Origin: an uncultured Clostridia bacterium
GTDB taxonomy: Bacteria > Bacillota > Clostridia > Christensenellales > UBA3700
NCBI GenBank assembly: GCA_947246685.1
Contig: CAMXSN010000001.1
Span: 203,361 to 267,360 of the forward strand
Length of the DNA: 64,000 nucleotides
Direction of reading: 5' to 3'
Under the pieces are notes generated by a model. That model was given only the letters and a program-made list of their open reading frames with translations. It was not told where the DNA came from and did no database searches. Of the stretch, positions 45,420 through 54,689 are shown piece by piece (position 1 is the first letter of the stretch; each line of letters begins with the position of its first letter). The translations under genes were made by a program, and so were the position numbers.

Positions 45420-46928
45420 TTGGAAAAAGATAATCTCAATGCTAACGTTGATTTTGTTCGCGGACAAGCCGACATGATAGTTTTATCTGCCCTTTCGGAC
45501 AAAGATAAATACGGACTTGAAATACTTAATGCAATACAAGACAGAAGCCAAGGAATGTATTCTCTTAAACAAGCCACATTGTATAGCAGCTTGAAGCGTT
45601 TAGAAAAAAACGGTTACGTACAATCTTACGACGGAGATATTTCCAACGGCGCAAAAAGAGTTTATTACGGACTGACAAAACAAGGTCGTGACCATTTGAA
45701 TAACGACAAATCATATTGGGAATTCTGCAATTTTCTCATGTCCAATTTGATTTCCGATAACAAATTTGACCCGCTGAATGAAGAAAAACCTTTTGATCCG
45801 GCAGAATTCAGACCTCTTACAAGAAGAACCAAGTCGGAAAAGGAACCTGAAAAAGAAGTAATAATCAAATACGTAGAAGTCGTGCGAACCCCCGAAGAAG
45901 TTGCTCTCAGAGAAATCAATGATAATAATGCCCTGCATTACATTGCAACTGACAAGCCAGACGAGGATTGCGCAATACTGAGAGACATAGATTCCGACGA
46001 CGTAATTTTGCTTGACGATCAATCCGTTGCAAGCGTAGATTCGCAACAAGAAGTTGCCGAAGTATTACAAGATATTGAAGAGACTGACGGACAACAGGAA
46101 AATATAATAATTGACGAGATTATTGATAAAGAAGAATCTCAAATAGAAATTGACGACAATGTAATCGAAGACGTTTGCGATAATCAAGATTCTCCTGATG
46201 CTGCGGATTCTCAGCAAGAATCCGAGTCTCAGACCGAAGATGTAGTTCAGCCTCGAGAAGATAACGAAGCCTATGAAAATGCTTTTCGTTCGGAATATTA
46301 TTTTGACAATAACAATGAGATAAACTACGTATCGTCATTCTCCGATCTATTCAATAATGAAGAGCCTGCCGCTCCCGAGGACAACTCGGAATACGAATAT
46401 CTTACTCTAAAAGAAATGGTCTATAAATTCCAAGCAAAAGGCTTGTCGATAAGACCGTATGAGAAGAAAAATACTATGGAATTCTATATCAATAGGTATT
46501 ATTTCTCCAATAAAATTCATCTTCACGCCGCATTGATCATCTTTGCTATATTTGCCGTTGAATTGATATTTTCTCATCTTATCTGCAATCGCGTCGAAGA
46601 TAAAGTACCTGCGTGGGCGCTTATTCTTGGAATTGTCGGTGTTGGAATCTACCCTATTATCCGCGCCGTTGCGTATTTGATAGATCCTACAAAAAAGAAT
46701 CTTGCCACGTTTAACCCCAAATCGACGTTGCTGATTTCATTATTGCCGGTGATTACGTTGCCGATAGTATTCGCTTTGATGGCATTCGTGCAATTTGGCG
46801 CAAATATTAACGACTATGCGTCTATGGAGAGAACGATTATACTTCCCAGTATTCTGTTGTTCAACATTCCATTATACTTTTTAATATTTACTCTGCTGTA
46901 TAGAACTTATAAATATCACGTAAATTAA
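45420..46928 (+). CDS. PadR-family HTH domain fused via acidic linker to a C-terminal multi-TM domain
   Basis: N-term DMIVLSALSDKDKYGLEILNAI..LKQATLYSSLKRLEKNGYVQS (PadR wHTH); about 190-aa Asp/Glu/Gln-rich linker; about 4 predicted TM helices; TTG start after GGAGG. Confidence 0.8.
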   Translation: MEKDNLNANVDFVRGQADMIVLSALSDKDKYGLEILNAIQDRSQGMYSLKQATLYSSLKRLEKNGYVQSYDGDISNGAKRVYYGLTKQGRDHLNNDKSYWEFCNFLMSNLISDNKFDPLNEEKPFDPAEFRPLTRRTKSEKEPEKEVIIKYVEVVRTPEEVALREINDNNALHYIATDKPDEDCAILRDIDSDDVILLDDQSVASVDSQQEVAEVLQDIEETDGQQENIIIDEIIDKEESQIEIDDNVIEDVCDNQDSPDAADSQQESESQTEDVVQPREDNEAYENAFRSEYYFDNNNEINYVSSFSDLFNNEEPAAPEDNSEYEYLTLKEMVYKFQAKGLSIRPYEKKNTMEFYINRYYFSNKIHLHAALIIFAIFAVELIFSHLICNRVEDKVPAWALILGIVGVGIYPIIRAVAYLIDPTKKNLATFNPKSTLLISLLPVITLPIVFALMAFVQFGANINDYASMERTIILPSILLFNIPLYFLIFTLLYRTYKYHVN

Positions 46929-46941
46929 GGAGAATATTTGA

Positions 46942-47916
46942 TTATTCTCCTTTAATTATATTACTCTTGTCATAGCAGGACTTGCCGCTTATTAATGCGG
47001 GTGGCGAACTTTTCGGTTTGATTTTTTTTCTTACTCTTTTTGCAATTTTGTCAAATAAATTTAGTGTTGACTTCTCTATCTTTTCACTGTACTTAAAAGC
47101 CAGAATGACAGCTATCAGAGTTAGCGAGATTAATGCGATCCATATTGGGATTCCGTATCCTGTCAAAGGGATGGATAGTATCCCCTTAAACGCTCCTTCC
47201 ATAATTAATATATTCAGAGGTCTTGCAACCAGCATTATGGCAAAAAACTGTCGATAAGTCATCGTTGTCAATCCCGCGGCAATACAAAGTATGTCGTCCG
47301 GAAAGAAGGGAAATAAAAACATCATCGTCAATACTATTTTGTCTCTTCCATTTGTAAAACTCTTATATTTTTCATAAAAACTTTTGCCGCAAAGCCAAAT
47401 AAATAGTTTTACACCATAACGCTTTCCGAGATAAAATGCAACCATAGAGCCGCTGATTATGCCGATAACGCTGTAAAAAAACGTTTTCCAAAATCCAAAT
47501 AGCGCCACTCCTGCCATGGTAGTCAAAGCCCCCGGCAACGGTATAAACGTGACTTGCAAAAATTGTATCGCCATGTATATAATGCCGGCAAAAGCGCCGT
47601 ATTTGGATAAAAAAGCTTGAATCTTATCTGCGCTGTCAAACTTTGAATAAAGATCGTATCTTAAAATAATATAATAAACTATCGCCGAGATTGCCAATAA
47701 AATACTAATACTAATCAACCAACGCGCTAACTGTCTATAATTTAATGCCACGGCACAAACTGTTGCAATTATCAACGGCGCGTTCAACAAAAAACAAAAA
47801 ATCTTTACATACAGATTGACATTATAAGCAGTCGCCGTAATCATAAGCGCCGCATTATAAATCAAAACTGACAAACAAATTATTATTGATGAAATAATTC
47901 TCGATTTTAGCGTCAT
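46942..47916 (-). CDS. TVP38/TMEM64-family (VTT domain) membrane protein
   Basis: FLQVTFIPLPGALTTMAGVALFGFWKTFFYSVIGIISGSMVAFYLGKRYG, FPFFPDDILCIAAGLTTM. Confidence 0.9.
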   Translation of the reverse strand: MTLKSRIISSIIICLSVLIYNAALMITATAYNVNLYVKIFCFLLNAPLIIATVCAVALNYRQLARWLISISILLAISAIVYYIILRYDLYSKFDSADKIQAFLSKYGAFAGIIYMAIQFLQVTFIPLPGALTTMAGVALFGFWKTFFYSVIGIISGSMVAFYLGKRYGVKLFIWLCGKSFYEKYKSFTNGRDKIVLTMMFLFPFFPDDILCIAAGLTTMTYRQFFAIMLVARPLNILIMEGAFKGILSIPLTGYGIPIWIALISLTLIAVILAFKYSEKIEKSTLNLFDKIAKRVRKKIKPKSSPPALISGKSCYDKSNIIKGE

Positions 47917-47978
47917 AATCTTATAATTAGTATAAGCATTTGACGGACTAAAAATTACACTATATCAAAATTATTGAT

Positions 47979-48443
47979 TCAAATTTGCGGATTTCCGTCC
48001 ATAAGTTTTTTAACGCGTTTGATTTCGCCTGTCGCAAGTCTGTCGCAACGATTGTTGTATTCGTTGTCTGCGTGTCCTTTTACTTTATGGAAAATATATT
48101 CATGCTTAGATAGCTGTATAAGCAAAGATTTCCATAAATCTTCATTTTTTACAGCGCTTTTGCCCGACGTCTTCCAATTATTTTTCTGCCACTGATCGAT
48201 CCACCCCTCGCTGAATGCATTGCAAACATATGCGGAATCGCTGTATATATCTACTATGCACGGCTCTTTCAAAGCGCTGAGACCTTGTATTATGGCAAAC
48301 ATCTCCATTCGATTGTTTGTCGTGTCTTTGTTATATCCGGCGATCTCTTTTTCATAACCGTTATATATTAAGATCGCCGCCCAACCGCCTATCCCCGGAT
48401 TTCCCGAACACGCTCCGTCGGTATAAATAGTAACGTTTTTCAT
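47979..48443 (-). CDS. rnhA: Ribonuclease HI
   Basis: VTIYTDGACSGNPGIGGWAAIL, NNRMEMFAIIQGL, IYSDSAYVCNA, KVKGHADNEYNNRCDRLA. Confidence 0.95.
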   Translation of the reverse strand: MKNVTIYTDGACSGNPGIGGWAAILIYNGYEKEIAGYNKDTTNNRMEMFAIIQGLSALKEPCIVDIYSDSAYVCNAFSEGWIDQWQKNNWKTSGKSAVKNEDLWKSLLIQLSKHEYIFHKVKGHADNEYNNRCDRLATGEIKRVKKLMDGNPQI

Positions 48444-49228
48444 CCCTTGCTGAGTTCCTCGCTGCGCTTTCTGCAATTATCTATGCCCTCGATTATCTTA
48501 TCGGAAATATTATGTCTTTCAAAAGTATCAATCGCCTGAATAGTCGTTCCGCCCTTGGAGCACACTTTTTGAATTAACGTTTCCAGATTGTCGGAGGAAG
48601 TTTGAGCAAGTTTACTTGCGCCAATCATTGTATTAATTGCCAATTCTTTGCTCTGCTCATAACTTAAACCGCCTTTAACGCCACCCTCTGTCATAGCTTT
48701 AATGAAATAATATACGTACGCAGGACCGCTTCCGCTAACTGACGTAACTGCGTCAAAATACTTTTCTTCTACTATTACTGTGTTGGATATCGTCTTGAAG
48801 ATATTATTGACAAATTCAAAATTTTCGGAGCTGACGCCTGTTTGCGTAATAGCGCTCACTCCGAAGCCTATTGAGCACGGCGTATTGGGCATTACTCTGA
48901 TAATTTCATTGCAGCGGCAAATATTAGAGATGTCTCCAACAGAAACTCCCGCCATTATGGATATAACGCATTTTGCCTTATTTTGAGAAAATTCATTACT
49001 TATTGAGCGAAATATCTGCGGTTTTACGGCTAGAAACAAGTATTCGCAGTTGGTCATAACGTTGAGGTTGTCATTAGTATAGTCTATGCCGCGATAGCCC
49101 TCTTCGATATGGGGCGTCGACGTAATAATATCCTTAGGAGAACAAAAGCCGCTGTCAATCAAACCGTTTATTATTGCTTTTGCCATATTTCCGCATCCGA
49201 TAAAACCAATTTTATATTTATATTGCAT
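48440..49228 (-). CDS. proC: Pyrroline-5-carboxylate reductase
   Basis: IGFIGCGNMAKAIINGL, RVMPNTPCSIGFGVSAI, SGSGPAYVYYFIKAMTEGGVKGGL. Confidence 0.95.
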   Translation of the reverse strand: MQYKYKIGFIGCGNMAKAIINGLIDSGFCSPKDIITSTPHIEEGYRGIDYTNDNLNVMTNCEYLFLAVKPQIFRSISNEFSQNKAKCVISIMAGVSVGDISNICRCNEIIRVMPNTPCSIGFGVSAITQTGVSSENFEFVNNIFKTISNTVIVEEKYFDAVTSVSGSGPAYVYYFIKAMTEGGVKGGLSYEQSKELAINTMIGASKLAQTSSDNLETLIQKVCSKGGTTIQAIDTFERHNISDKIIEGIDNCRKRSEELSKG

Positions 49229-49256
49229 AAAAATCACTCCAAATTACAGATTATTG

Positions 49257-49285
49257 TTGACACTTCCAAAAAGATTATATATAAT
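49257..49285 (+). promoter_or_regulatory. Consensus sigma-A promoter for tRNA-Trp
   Basis: Perfect TTGACA (49257-49262), 17-nt spacer, perfect TATAAT (49280-49285). Confidence 0.85.
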
Positions 49286-49315
49286 ATTTAAGAAGTTTTT
49301 AATTTCACTGTATTT

Positions 49316-49390
49316 AGGGGAGTGGCTCAACGGTAGAGTAGTGGTCTCCAAAACCATTGGTTGCGTGTTCGAATCGCGTCTCCCCTGCCA
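49316..49390 (+). tRNA. tRNA-Trp(CCA)
   Basis: AGGGGAG/CTCCCCT acceptor, CTCCAAA loop, GTTCGAATC T-arm, encoded CCA. Confidence 0.95.
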
Positions 49391-49420
49391 AAATGACTGT
49401 TATACAGTCATTTTTTATTG
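49391..49420 (+). terminator. Terminator after tRNA-Trp
   Basis: AAAATGACTG TTATA CAGTCATTTTTT. Confidence 0.8.
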
Positions 49421-49447
49421 CAATTTCACTTGTGAATTCGTTTATTA

Positions 49448-50878
49448 TCAGACGTTGACCTCGCCTTGCTGTCCGAGAACGCCCTTATTTTCATCCAAAA
49501 TAGGCTTAACTATTTCGTTGATAAATTCCACTGTTTGTTCTTTTGCCCTGCCGATAAAGTTCTTTGGATCCAGTATGTTGTCGATTTTATCGTTTATTGC
49601 GGCAAAAGCATTGTCGCCTTTAATTCTGGCTATCAAATCGTTATCTTTTCCAAATTGCTTGACCATTTTGGATGCTTCCATGGAATGCTGCCTGATTTTC
49701 TCGTGAAGCTCTTGCCTATCTCCGCCTGCTTTTACGCATTCCATAAGAATTACTTCCGTTGACATAAATGGAAGTTCTGCCATAATATGTTTATTAATAG
49801 TATTCTCATAAACTACCAAACCTTCCGCCACGTTCATATAAATCTCCAATATTGCGTCTATGGAAAGAAAAGCCTGTGCCATGACAAGCCGTCTATTGGC
49901 AGAATCGTCCAAAGTGCGTTCAAACCACTGCGTAGCCGCTGTATTTGCCGCATTCGCAGGCAAAGTCATTACGTATCTTGCCAAAGAACATATTCTTTCG
50001 CTTCTCATAGGATTGCGCTTATACGCCATAGCGGATGAGCCGATTTGATTTTTTTCAAACGGCTCTTCAACTTCTTTCATATTTTGCAGAATTCTTACGT
50101 CGTTTGCGAATTTATAAGCGCTTTGAGCTATTTGAGAAAGAACTGATAGTATATTGTAGTCATATTTTCTGCTATACGTTTGACCGCTAACGGCAAAAGT
50201 CTTTTCGAATCCCATTTTTTTGACGACAAGTTCATTGAGTTTTTTGACTTTATCATGATCTCCGTCAAAAAGTTGAAGGAAACTAGCTTGTGTTCCGGTG
50301 GTGCCCTTAACGCCTCTCAAACGCGTATTGTCTATTGCGAATTGCAGATTTTCGTAATCCATTTGCAGTTCCTGCAACCAAAGCGCAGCTCTTTTACCCA
50401 CTGTAACAAGTTGGGCGGGCTGAAGATGAGTAAATCCTAACGTTGGTAAATCTGCATATTTTAATGCAAATTTTGCTAATTTATCCATTACGTTGACAAG
50501 TTTGTTCTTAACCAAAACCAATGCGTCGTGATAAATTATCGCGTCGGAATTATCCGTTACGTAGCAGCTGGTTGCGCCGAGATGTATTATCGGCATAGCT
50601 TTAGGAGCTTGCTGCCCGTATGCGTAAACGTAAGCCATTACGTCGTGTCTCACGATTTTTTCTCTCTCTTTTGCGACGTCGAAATTGATATCCGAGATAT
50701 GTTCTTTCATTTGAGCGATCTGCTCGTCAGTAATGTTGAGCCCCAGTTCTTTTTCGCTTTCCGCCAAAGCTACCCAAAGCTTTCTCCAAAGAATCATACG
50801 GGTTTTTTCCGCAAATTGCTCTAACATAGGCTTGGTTGCGTATCTTGTGGTCAATGGATCAACATAATTTATCGACAT
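49448..50878 (-). CDS. purB: Adenylosuccinate lyase
   Basis: TSCYVTDNSDAI, GFTHLQPAQLVTVGKRA, GSSAMAYKRNPMRSERI signature. Confidence 0.96.
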   Translation of the reverse strand: MSINYVDPLTTRYATKPMLEQFAEKTRMILWRKLWVALAESEKELGLNITDEQIAQMKEHISDINFDVAKEREKIVRHDVMAYVYAYGQQAPKAMPIIHLGATSCYVTDNSDAIIYHDALVLVKNKLVNVMDKLAKFALKYADLPTLGFTHLQPAQLVTVGKRAALWLQELQMDYENLQFAIDNTRLRGVKGTTGTQASFLQLFDGDHDKVKKLNELVVKKMGFEKTFAVSGQTYSRKYDYNILSVLSQIAQSAYKFANDVRILQNMKEVEEPFEKNQIGSSAMAYKRNPMRSERICSLARYVMTLPANAANTAATQWFERTLDDSANRRLVMAQAFLSIDAILEIYMNVAEGLVVYENTINKHIMAELPFMSTEVILMECVKAGGDRQELHEKIRQHSMEASKMVKQFGKDNDLIARIKGDNAFAAINDKIDNILDPKNFIGRAKEQTVEFINEIVKPILDENKGVLGQQGEVNV

Positions 50879-51281
50879 AGTAATCTACCTCTTAAATATT
50901 AATATATTTATAATTATAATATAAATATATTATTTAATCAAGAAATTAACGGTAGTTTGACAACTGCTTTTAACGTTTATAAATAGCAAAAGCGTATTAA
51001 AATTTATGGATAAAATGTACTAAGCGTCAAATATCTAATGCTTGCATATAATTATCAATCACGCAATAAATTTGACTTATTGTATTAAATAGTACTGCAC
51101 TGATTCGCCTTTTAAGTTATATCTATTTCGTACAACGCCAAATCATGAATATTAATTCCACAAATTATTAGTTTATTAATGCAATAAAATATGCAGACAA
51201 TATTTATCTGCATATTATTAAATTATTATATAATTGCTATTAATTTGTAAATATCTTAACTTAATTGAGAAATCTTATTAC

Positions 51282-52442
51282 TTAAGGTTTCATCCAGTCG
51301 ATATAAACTCCGTAACCTTTTGTCGGATCTGATACAAATACATGAGTAACTGCTCCAATCAATTTCCCATTCTGAACGATAGGACTGCCGCTCATTCCCT
51401 GCACAATACCGCCTGTCGTGTCAAGCAATCTCTTGTCAGTTACTCTCAAAACCATGCTCTTTTCTGATGGACAATTTTGGTGATTTGTCTTAATTATTTG
51501 AATCTCGTATTTTTGCGGAGCCGTTCCGTCTACTGTAGTATATATATAAGCGCTTCCCGGTTGTGCGTCAGATTTTCCGCCCATAACGACTTCTTCAGCG
51601 TCATAATTGCTTTTTAACGTTCCGTAAATTCCGTAATTGTTATTTGACGTAATCGCTCCTGCCGCATTGCCTATGGTAGAAAAAGAACCGTTGAGTTCTC
51701 CTGCTCTGCCTTTTTGACCTTTTACGCACCCTAATATATTGGCTTGAAAGATACTTCCGCCTTTAGCAATCACGTCGTCGCCGTTCATATCTTTTATGGT
51801 ATGTCCCAGCGCATAGAATTTACCGTCAGAACTATACGTCATCGTTCCTATGCCTTCAATCTGATCCTGAAGCAAAATACCGAGTTTTTTCGTACCCGTT
51901 AACACGTCCAATGCAGGCGCAATTACGTATTCCTTTCTACCGCTTTTGTTTTTTATTTCTATCGTGACTTCTTCTTCATCTTTAATGATTTCGCCGATCT
52001 GAGAAATGCTGTCGACGGAAATTCCGTTGATGGACTTCAAAATATCGCCGCTTTTGATGTCACAGTTCTCAACTGGACACACAGCTCCGTCTTTAGTCAC
52101 TACGTTGACTTTTGAAGTAATATACATGCCGTCGGTTTTCAGCGCAATTCCGAGCGGATAGCCGCCGAGCTTGACATATCTAGGCGCAGCCGTCTTAACC
52201 TGAGTTTTTCCTATTGGAATTATACCGAAAAGCTTAAATTCATATCCGCGATCCGAATCGCATATCTTGATTACGCGACTCAATTGTATGTCGTTTTTAT
52301 CGCCGACTGCTGCAGAATACGCAAACTCTCCGTTAAACGATTGTAATCGATTTATCGAATATAACGTTATTGCAGAAAATATCAAAGATACTATAATGAT
52401 AAAAATACATAAATTCTTTTTAATATTTACGTTCATTTCCAA
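51282..52442 (-). CDS. spoIVB: SpoIVB peptidase
   Basis: PDZ region, GTMTYSSDGKFYALGHTIKDMNGDD, GIVQGMSGSPIVQNGKLIGAVTHVFVSDPTKGYGVYIDWM. Confidence 0.95.
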   Translation of the reverse strand: MEMNVNIKKNLCIFIIIVSLIFSAITLYSINRLQSFNGEFAYSAAVGDKNDIQLSRVIKICDSDRGYEFKLFGIIPIGKTQVKTAAPRYVKLGGYPLGIALKTDGMYITSKVNVVTKDGAVCPVENCDIKSGDILKSINGISVDSISQIGEIIKDEEEVTIEIKNKSGRKEYVIAPALDVLTGTKKLGILLQDQIEGIGTMTYSSDGKFYALGHTIKDMNGDDVIAKGGSIFQANILGCVKGQKGRAGELNGSFSTIGNAAGAITSNNNYGIYGTLKSNYDAEEVVMGGKSDAQPGSAYIYTTVDGTAPQKYEIQIIKTNHQNCPSEKSMVLRVTDKRLLDTTGGIVQGMSGSPIVQNGKLIGAVTHVFVSDPTKGYGVYIDWMKP

Positions 52443-52499
52443 ACCTCTCGGGATTTAGTTTGAGAAATTAAACTAAAAATATTCTATGATAATTCAATT

Positions 52500-52533
52500 C
52501 CAAAAAAAGGACGGTCAAGCCGCCCTTTTTACC
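52500..52533 (-). terminator. Terminator between recN and spoIVB
   Basis: AAAAAAAGGACGG TCAAG CCGCCCTTTTT. Confidence 0.65.
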
Positions 52534-52539
52534 TAAAAT

Positions 52540-54234
52540 TTATTTATTCTTATAGCTTTTTGCATAATCAATCATATCTTTTGCATGCGGTATTGCATAT
52601 TCTGACGATTCTCGACCGCCAATCAACCTTGCCAACTCCGCTATACGTTGAGATTCATTCAAATAAGCAAGTTTGGTAAAAGTATTTCCGCCATAGCTTG
52701 TCTTTTCTATCAAATAGTGATTATCCGCCATCGAGGCAAGCTGCGGCAAATGCGTAATCGCCAAAACTTGTTTATCTTTTGAAATATCGTAGAGTTTTTG
52801 CGCGACGATTTTTGCCGTATTTCCGCTAATACCCGTATCTATTTCATCAAAAACCATCGTTGATATACCGTCGAGATTGGCTATTATCTTTTTTAATGCC
52901 AACATAAACCTAGACAGCTCTCCTCCGGAAATGATTTTTGAAAGTTCTTTGAGCGGTTGTCCGGAGTTGGCACTGAACATAAAAGTAGCAATATCGTTGC
53001 CCCCAGCATTCGGAACAAAGTCGTCGTACATTGGAAAATCAGAAAATTCTATTTGAAATTTGCAAGAATTCATTCCAAGATCCTTGAGTTCTGATTGAAT
53101 ATTGTTAGCAAGTTTTGCGGCGATTGTTTTTCTTTCTTGCGATAACGCATAAGAATTTTCATAAAGCTGTTTAATTAGCAACACTTTTTGCTTCTCATAT
53201 TCTTTTACTTTATCCTCTCCGTCTGACAAGAAGTCGTATTCTTCCCGTATCTTCGTAAGATAATCGTTGATATCTTCTATCGAATTGCCGTATTTCCTTT
53301 TCAAAGTTCTTATCGTATCGAGCCGCTGCTGGCACTGCTCATACTCTTGCATATCAAACTCGTTGCTTTCGGCTATATCGGATAAAAGCGCCGATAAATC
53401 TTTGAGCTCTATCTTACAAGCGTCCAAACGCTCTAAAGTTTCGTCTATTCTGTCGTCGTAAGAACTTATTTTAGCCAACTGCGATATCATATAATTCAAC
53501 ATCGAAAGCAAGTTTTCATCGCTGTCGCCGTTGAGAATATTATAAGATTCGTTGAGCGTAGAGATTATAGTCTGCGAATTGTTGAGTCTGCGCCTAAGCG
53601 ATATTAGCTCATCTTCTTCTCCGTCTTTCAAATCCGCTTGTTCGATTTCATTAATTTGATATTCAAGCAAATCGATATTTTTATTCACGTCGTTTAACGA
53701 GCCGTATTTTGAAAGCAAATTGCACGTATTTTTATATTCGGAAAATAATTCGCTCTGCCGTCTTTTTAATTCTCTAAGTTGCGATTCGCCGTATTTATCT
53801 ATGATTTCCAAATGAGTAACGCTGTTAAGCACGGTAATATTTTCATGTTGACCGTATATATCCGCAAGCGTCTCCGCAATGTCTTTGAGACACCCCAAAG
53901 TCACTCTTTGAGAATTGACAAAACAAGTATTTTTTCCTTCCGCGCTCATAGTTCTTTTCAATATTAGCGCATCGTCACTTTCAATTCCATACTTTTCAAG
54001 CAATTTGTCTGTGTTTTCACCGACGCCGTCAAATACGGCAGTAACGCTAGCAGACTGTTCTCCATATCTGATAAGCGACTTATCTGCTCTTTTTCCCAAA
54101 ACAAAACTTAGGCTGTCGATTATTATCGACTTGCCCGCGCCCGTTTCACCCGACAGTATGTTGAGTCCTTTGCGGAATTCGACGTCGAGAGATTCTATCA
54201 ATGCAATATTTTTTATATTGAGATTTATCAGCAT
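52540..54234 (-). CDS. recN: DNA repair protein RecN
   Basis: LNIKNIALIESLDVEFRKGLNILSGETGAGKSIIIDSL, ISGGELSRFMLALK, VFDEIDTGISG. Confidence 0.96.
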   Translation of the reverse strand: MLINLNIKNIALIESLDVEFRKGLNILSGETGAGKSIIIDSLSFVLGKRADKSLIRYGEQSASVTAVFDGVGENTDKLLEKYGIESDDALILKRTMSAEGKNTCFVNSQRVTLGCLKDIAETLADIYGQHENITVLNSVTHLEIIDKYGESQLRELKRRQSELFSEYKNTCNLLSKYGSLNDVNKNIDLLEYQINEIEQADLKDGEEDELISLRRRLNNSQTIISTLNESYNILNGDSDENLLSMLNYMISQLAKISSYDDRIDETLERLDACKIELKDLSALLSDIAESNEFDMQEYEQCQQRLDTIRTLKRKYGNSIEDINDYLTKIREEYDFLSDGEDKVKEYEKQKVLLIKQLYENSYALSQERKTIAAKLANNIQSELKDLGMNSCKFQIEFSDFPMYDDFVPNAGGNDIATFMFSANSGQPLKELSKIISGGELSRFMLALKKIIANLDGISTMVFDEIDTGISGNTAKIVAQKLYDISKDKQVLAITHLPQLASMADNHYLIEKTSYGGNTFTKLAYLNESQRIAELARLIGGRESSEYAIPHAKDMIDYAKSYKNK

Positions 54235-54238
54235 AATT

Positions 54239-54688
54239 TCAACAGTTTTCCTTCAACATCTTTAGTACTTCCGCAGCGCTTTCTGCAGACTTCGTCACGC
54301 AAAAAATCGTATCGTCGCCGGCGATGGATCCCAACATATCGCTTATCAACATATTGTCGATGAACGCGCATGCGCTGTTTGCGGCTCCTGTAACGGTCTT
54401 TATCACGATGATATTGCCGGCGCATTGCATACTCAACACGCTTTCTTTGAAAATATTGTCGTATTTTGCGTTGTATCCGTTTTCTTTATAATTTACTTGG
54501 ACGTAGCGGTATTTCTTGGATTTTCCCGCTATTTTCACCAGCCCGAGTTGCTTGATATCTCTAGATACGGTCGCCTGAGTGACGACAAATCCTCTTTGTT
54601 GAAGTATGGACACAAGATCGTCTTGAGTATCCAATTCATGCATAGAGATAATGTCCAATATAGCTTGCTGTCTGGATTTATTGGTCAT
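54239..54688 (-). CDS. argR: Arginine repressor ArgR
   Basis: RQQAILDIISMHELDTQDDLVSILQQRGFVVTQATVSRDIKQLGLVKI; SIAGDDTIFCV. Confidence 0.95.
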   Translation of the reverse strand: MTNKSRQQAILDIISMHELDTQDDLVSILQQRGFVVTQATVSRDIKQLGLVKIAGKSKKYRYVQVNYKENGYNAKYDNIFKESVLSMQCAGNIIVIKTVTGAANSACAFIDNMLISDMLGSIAGDDTIFCVTKSAESAAEVLKMLKENC

Positions 54689-54689
54689 A

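Noticed and set aside
50879-51281. 400-bp gap between purB and spoIVB as a possible hidden gene or RNA
   Set aside because: No RBS-led ORF, no clear dyads or known RNA motifs found by eye; left only as context for the missing spo0A
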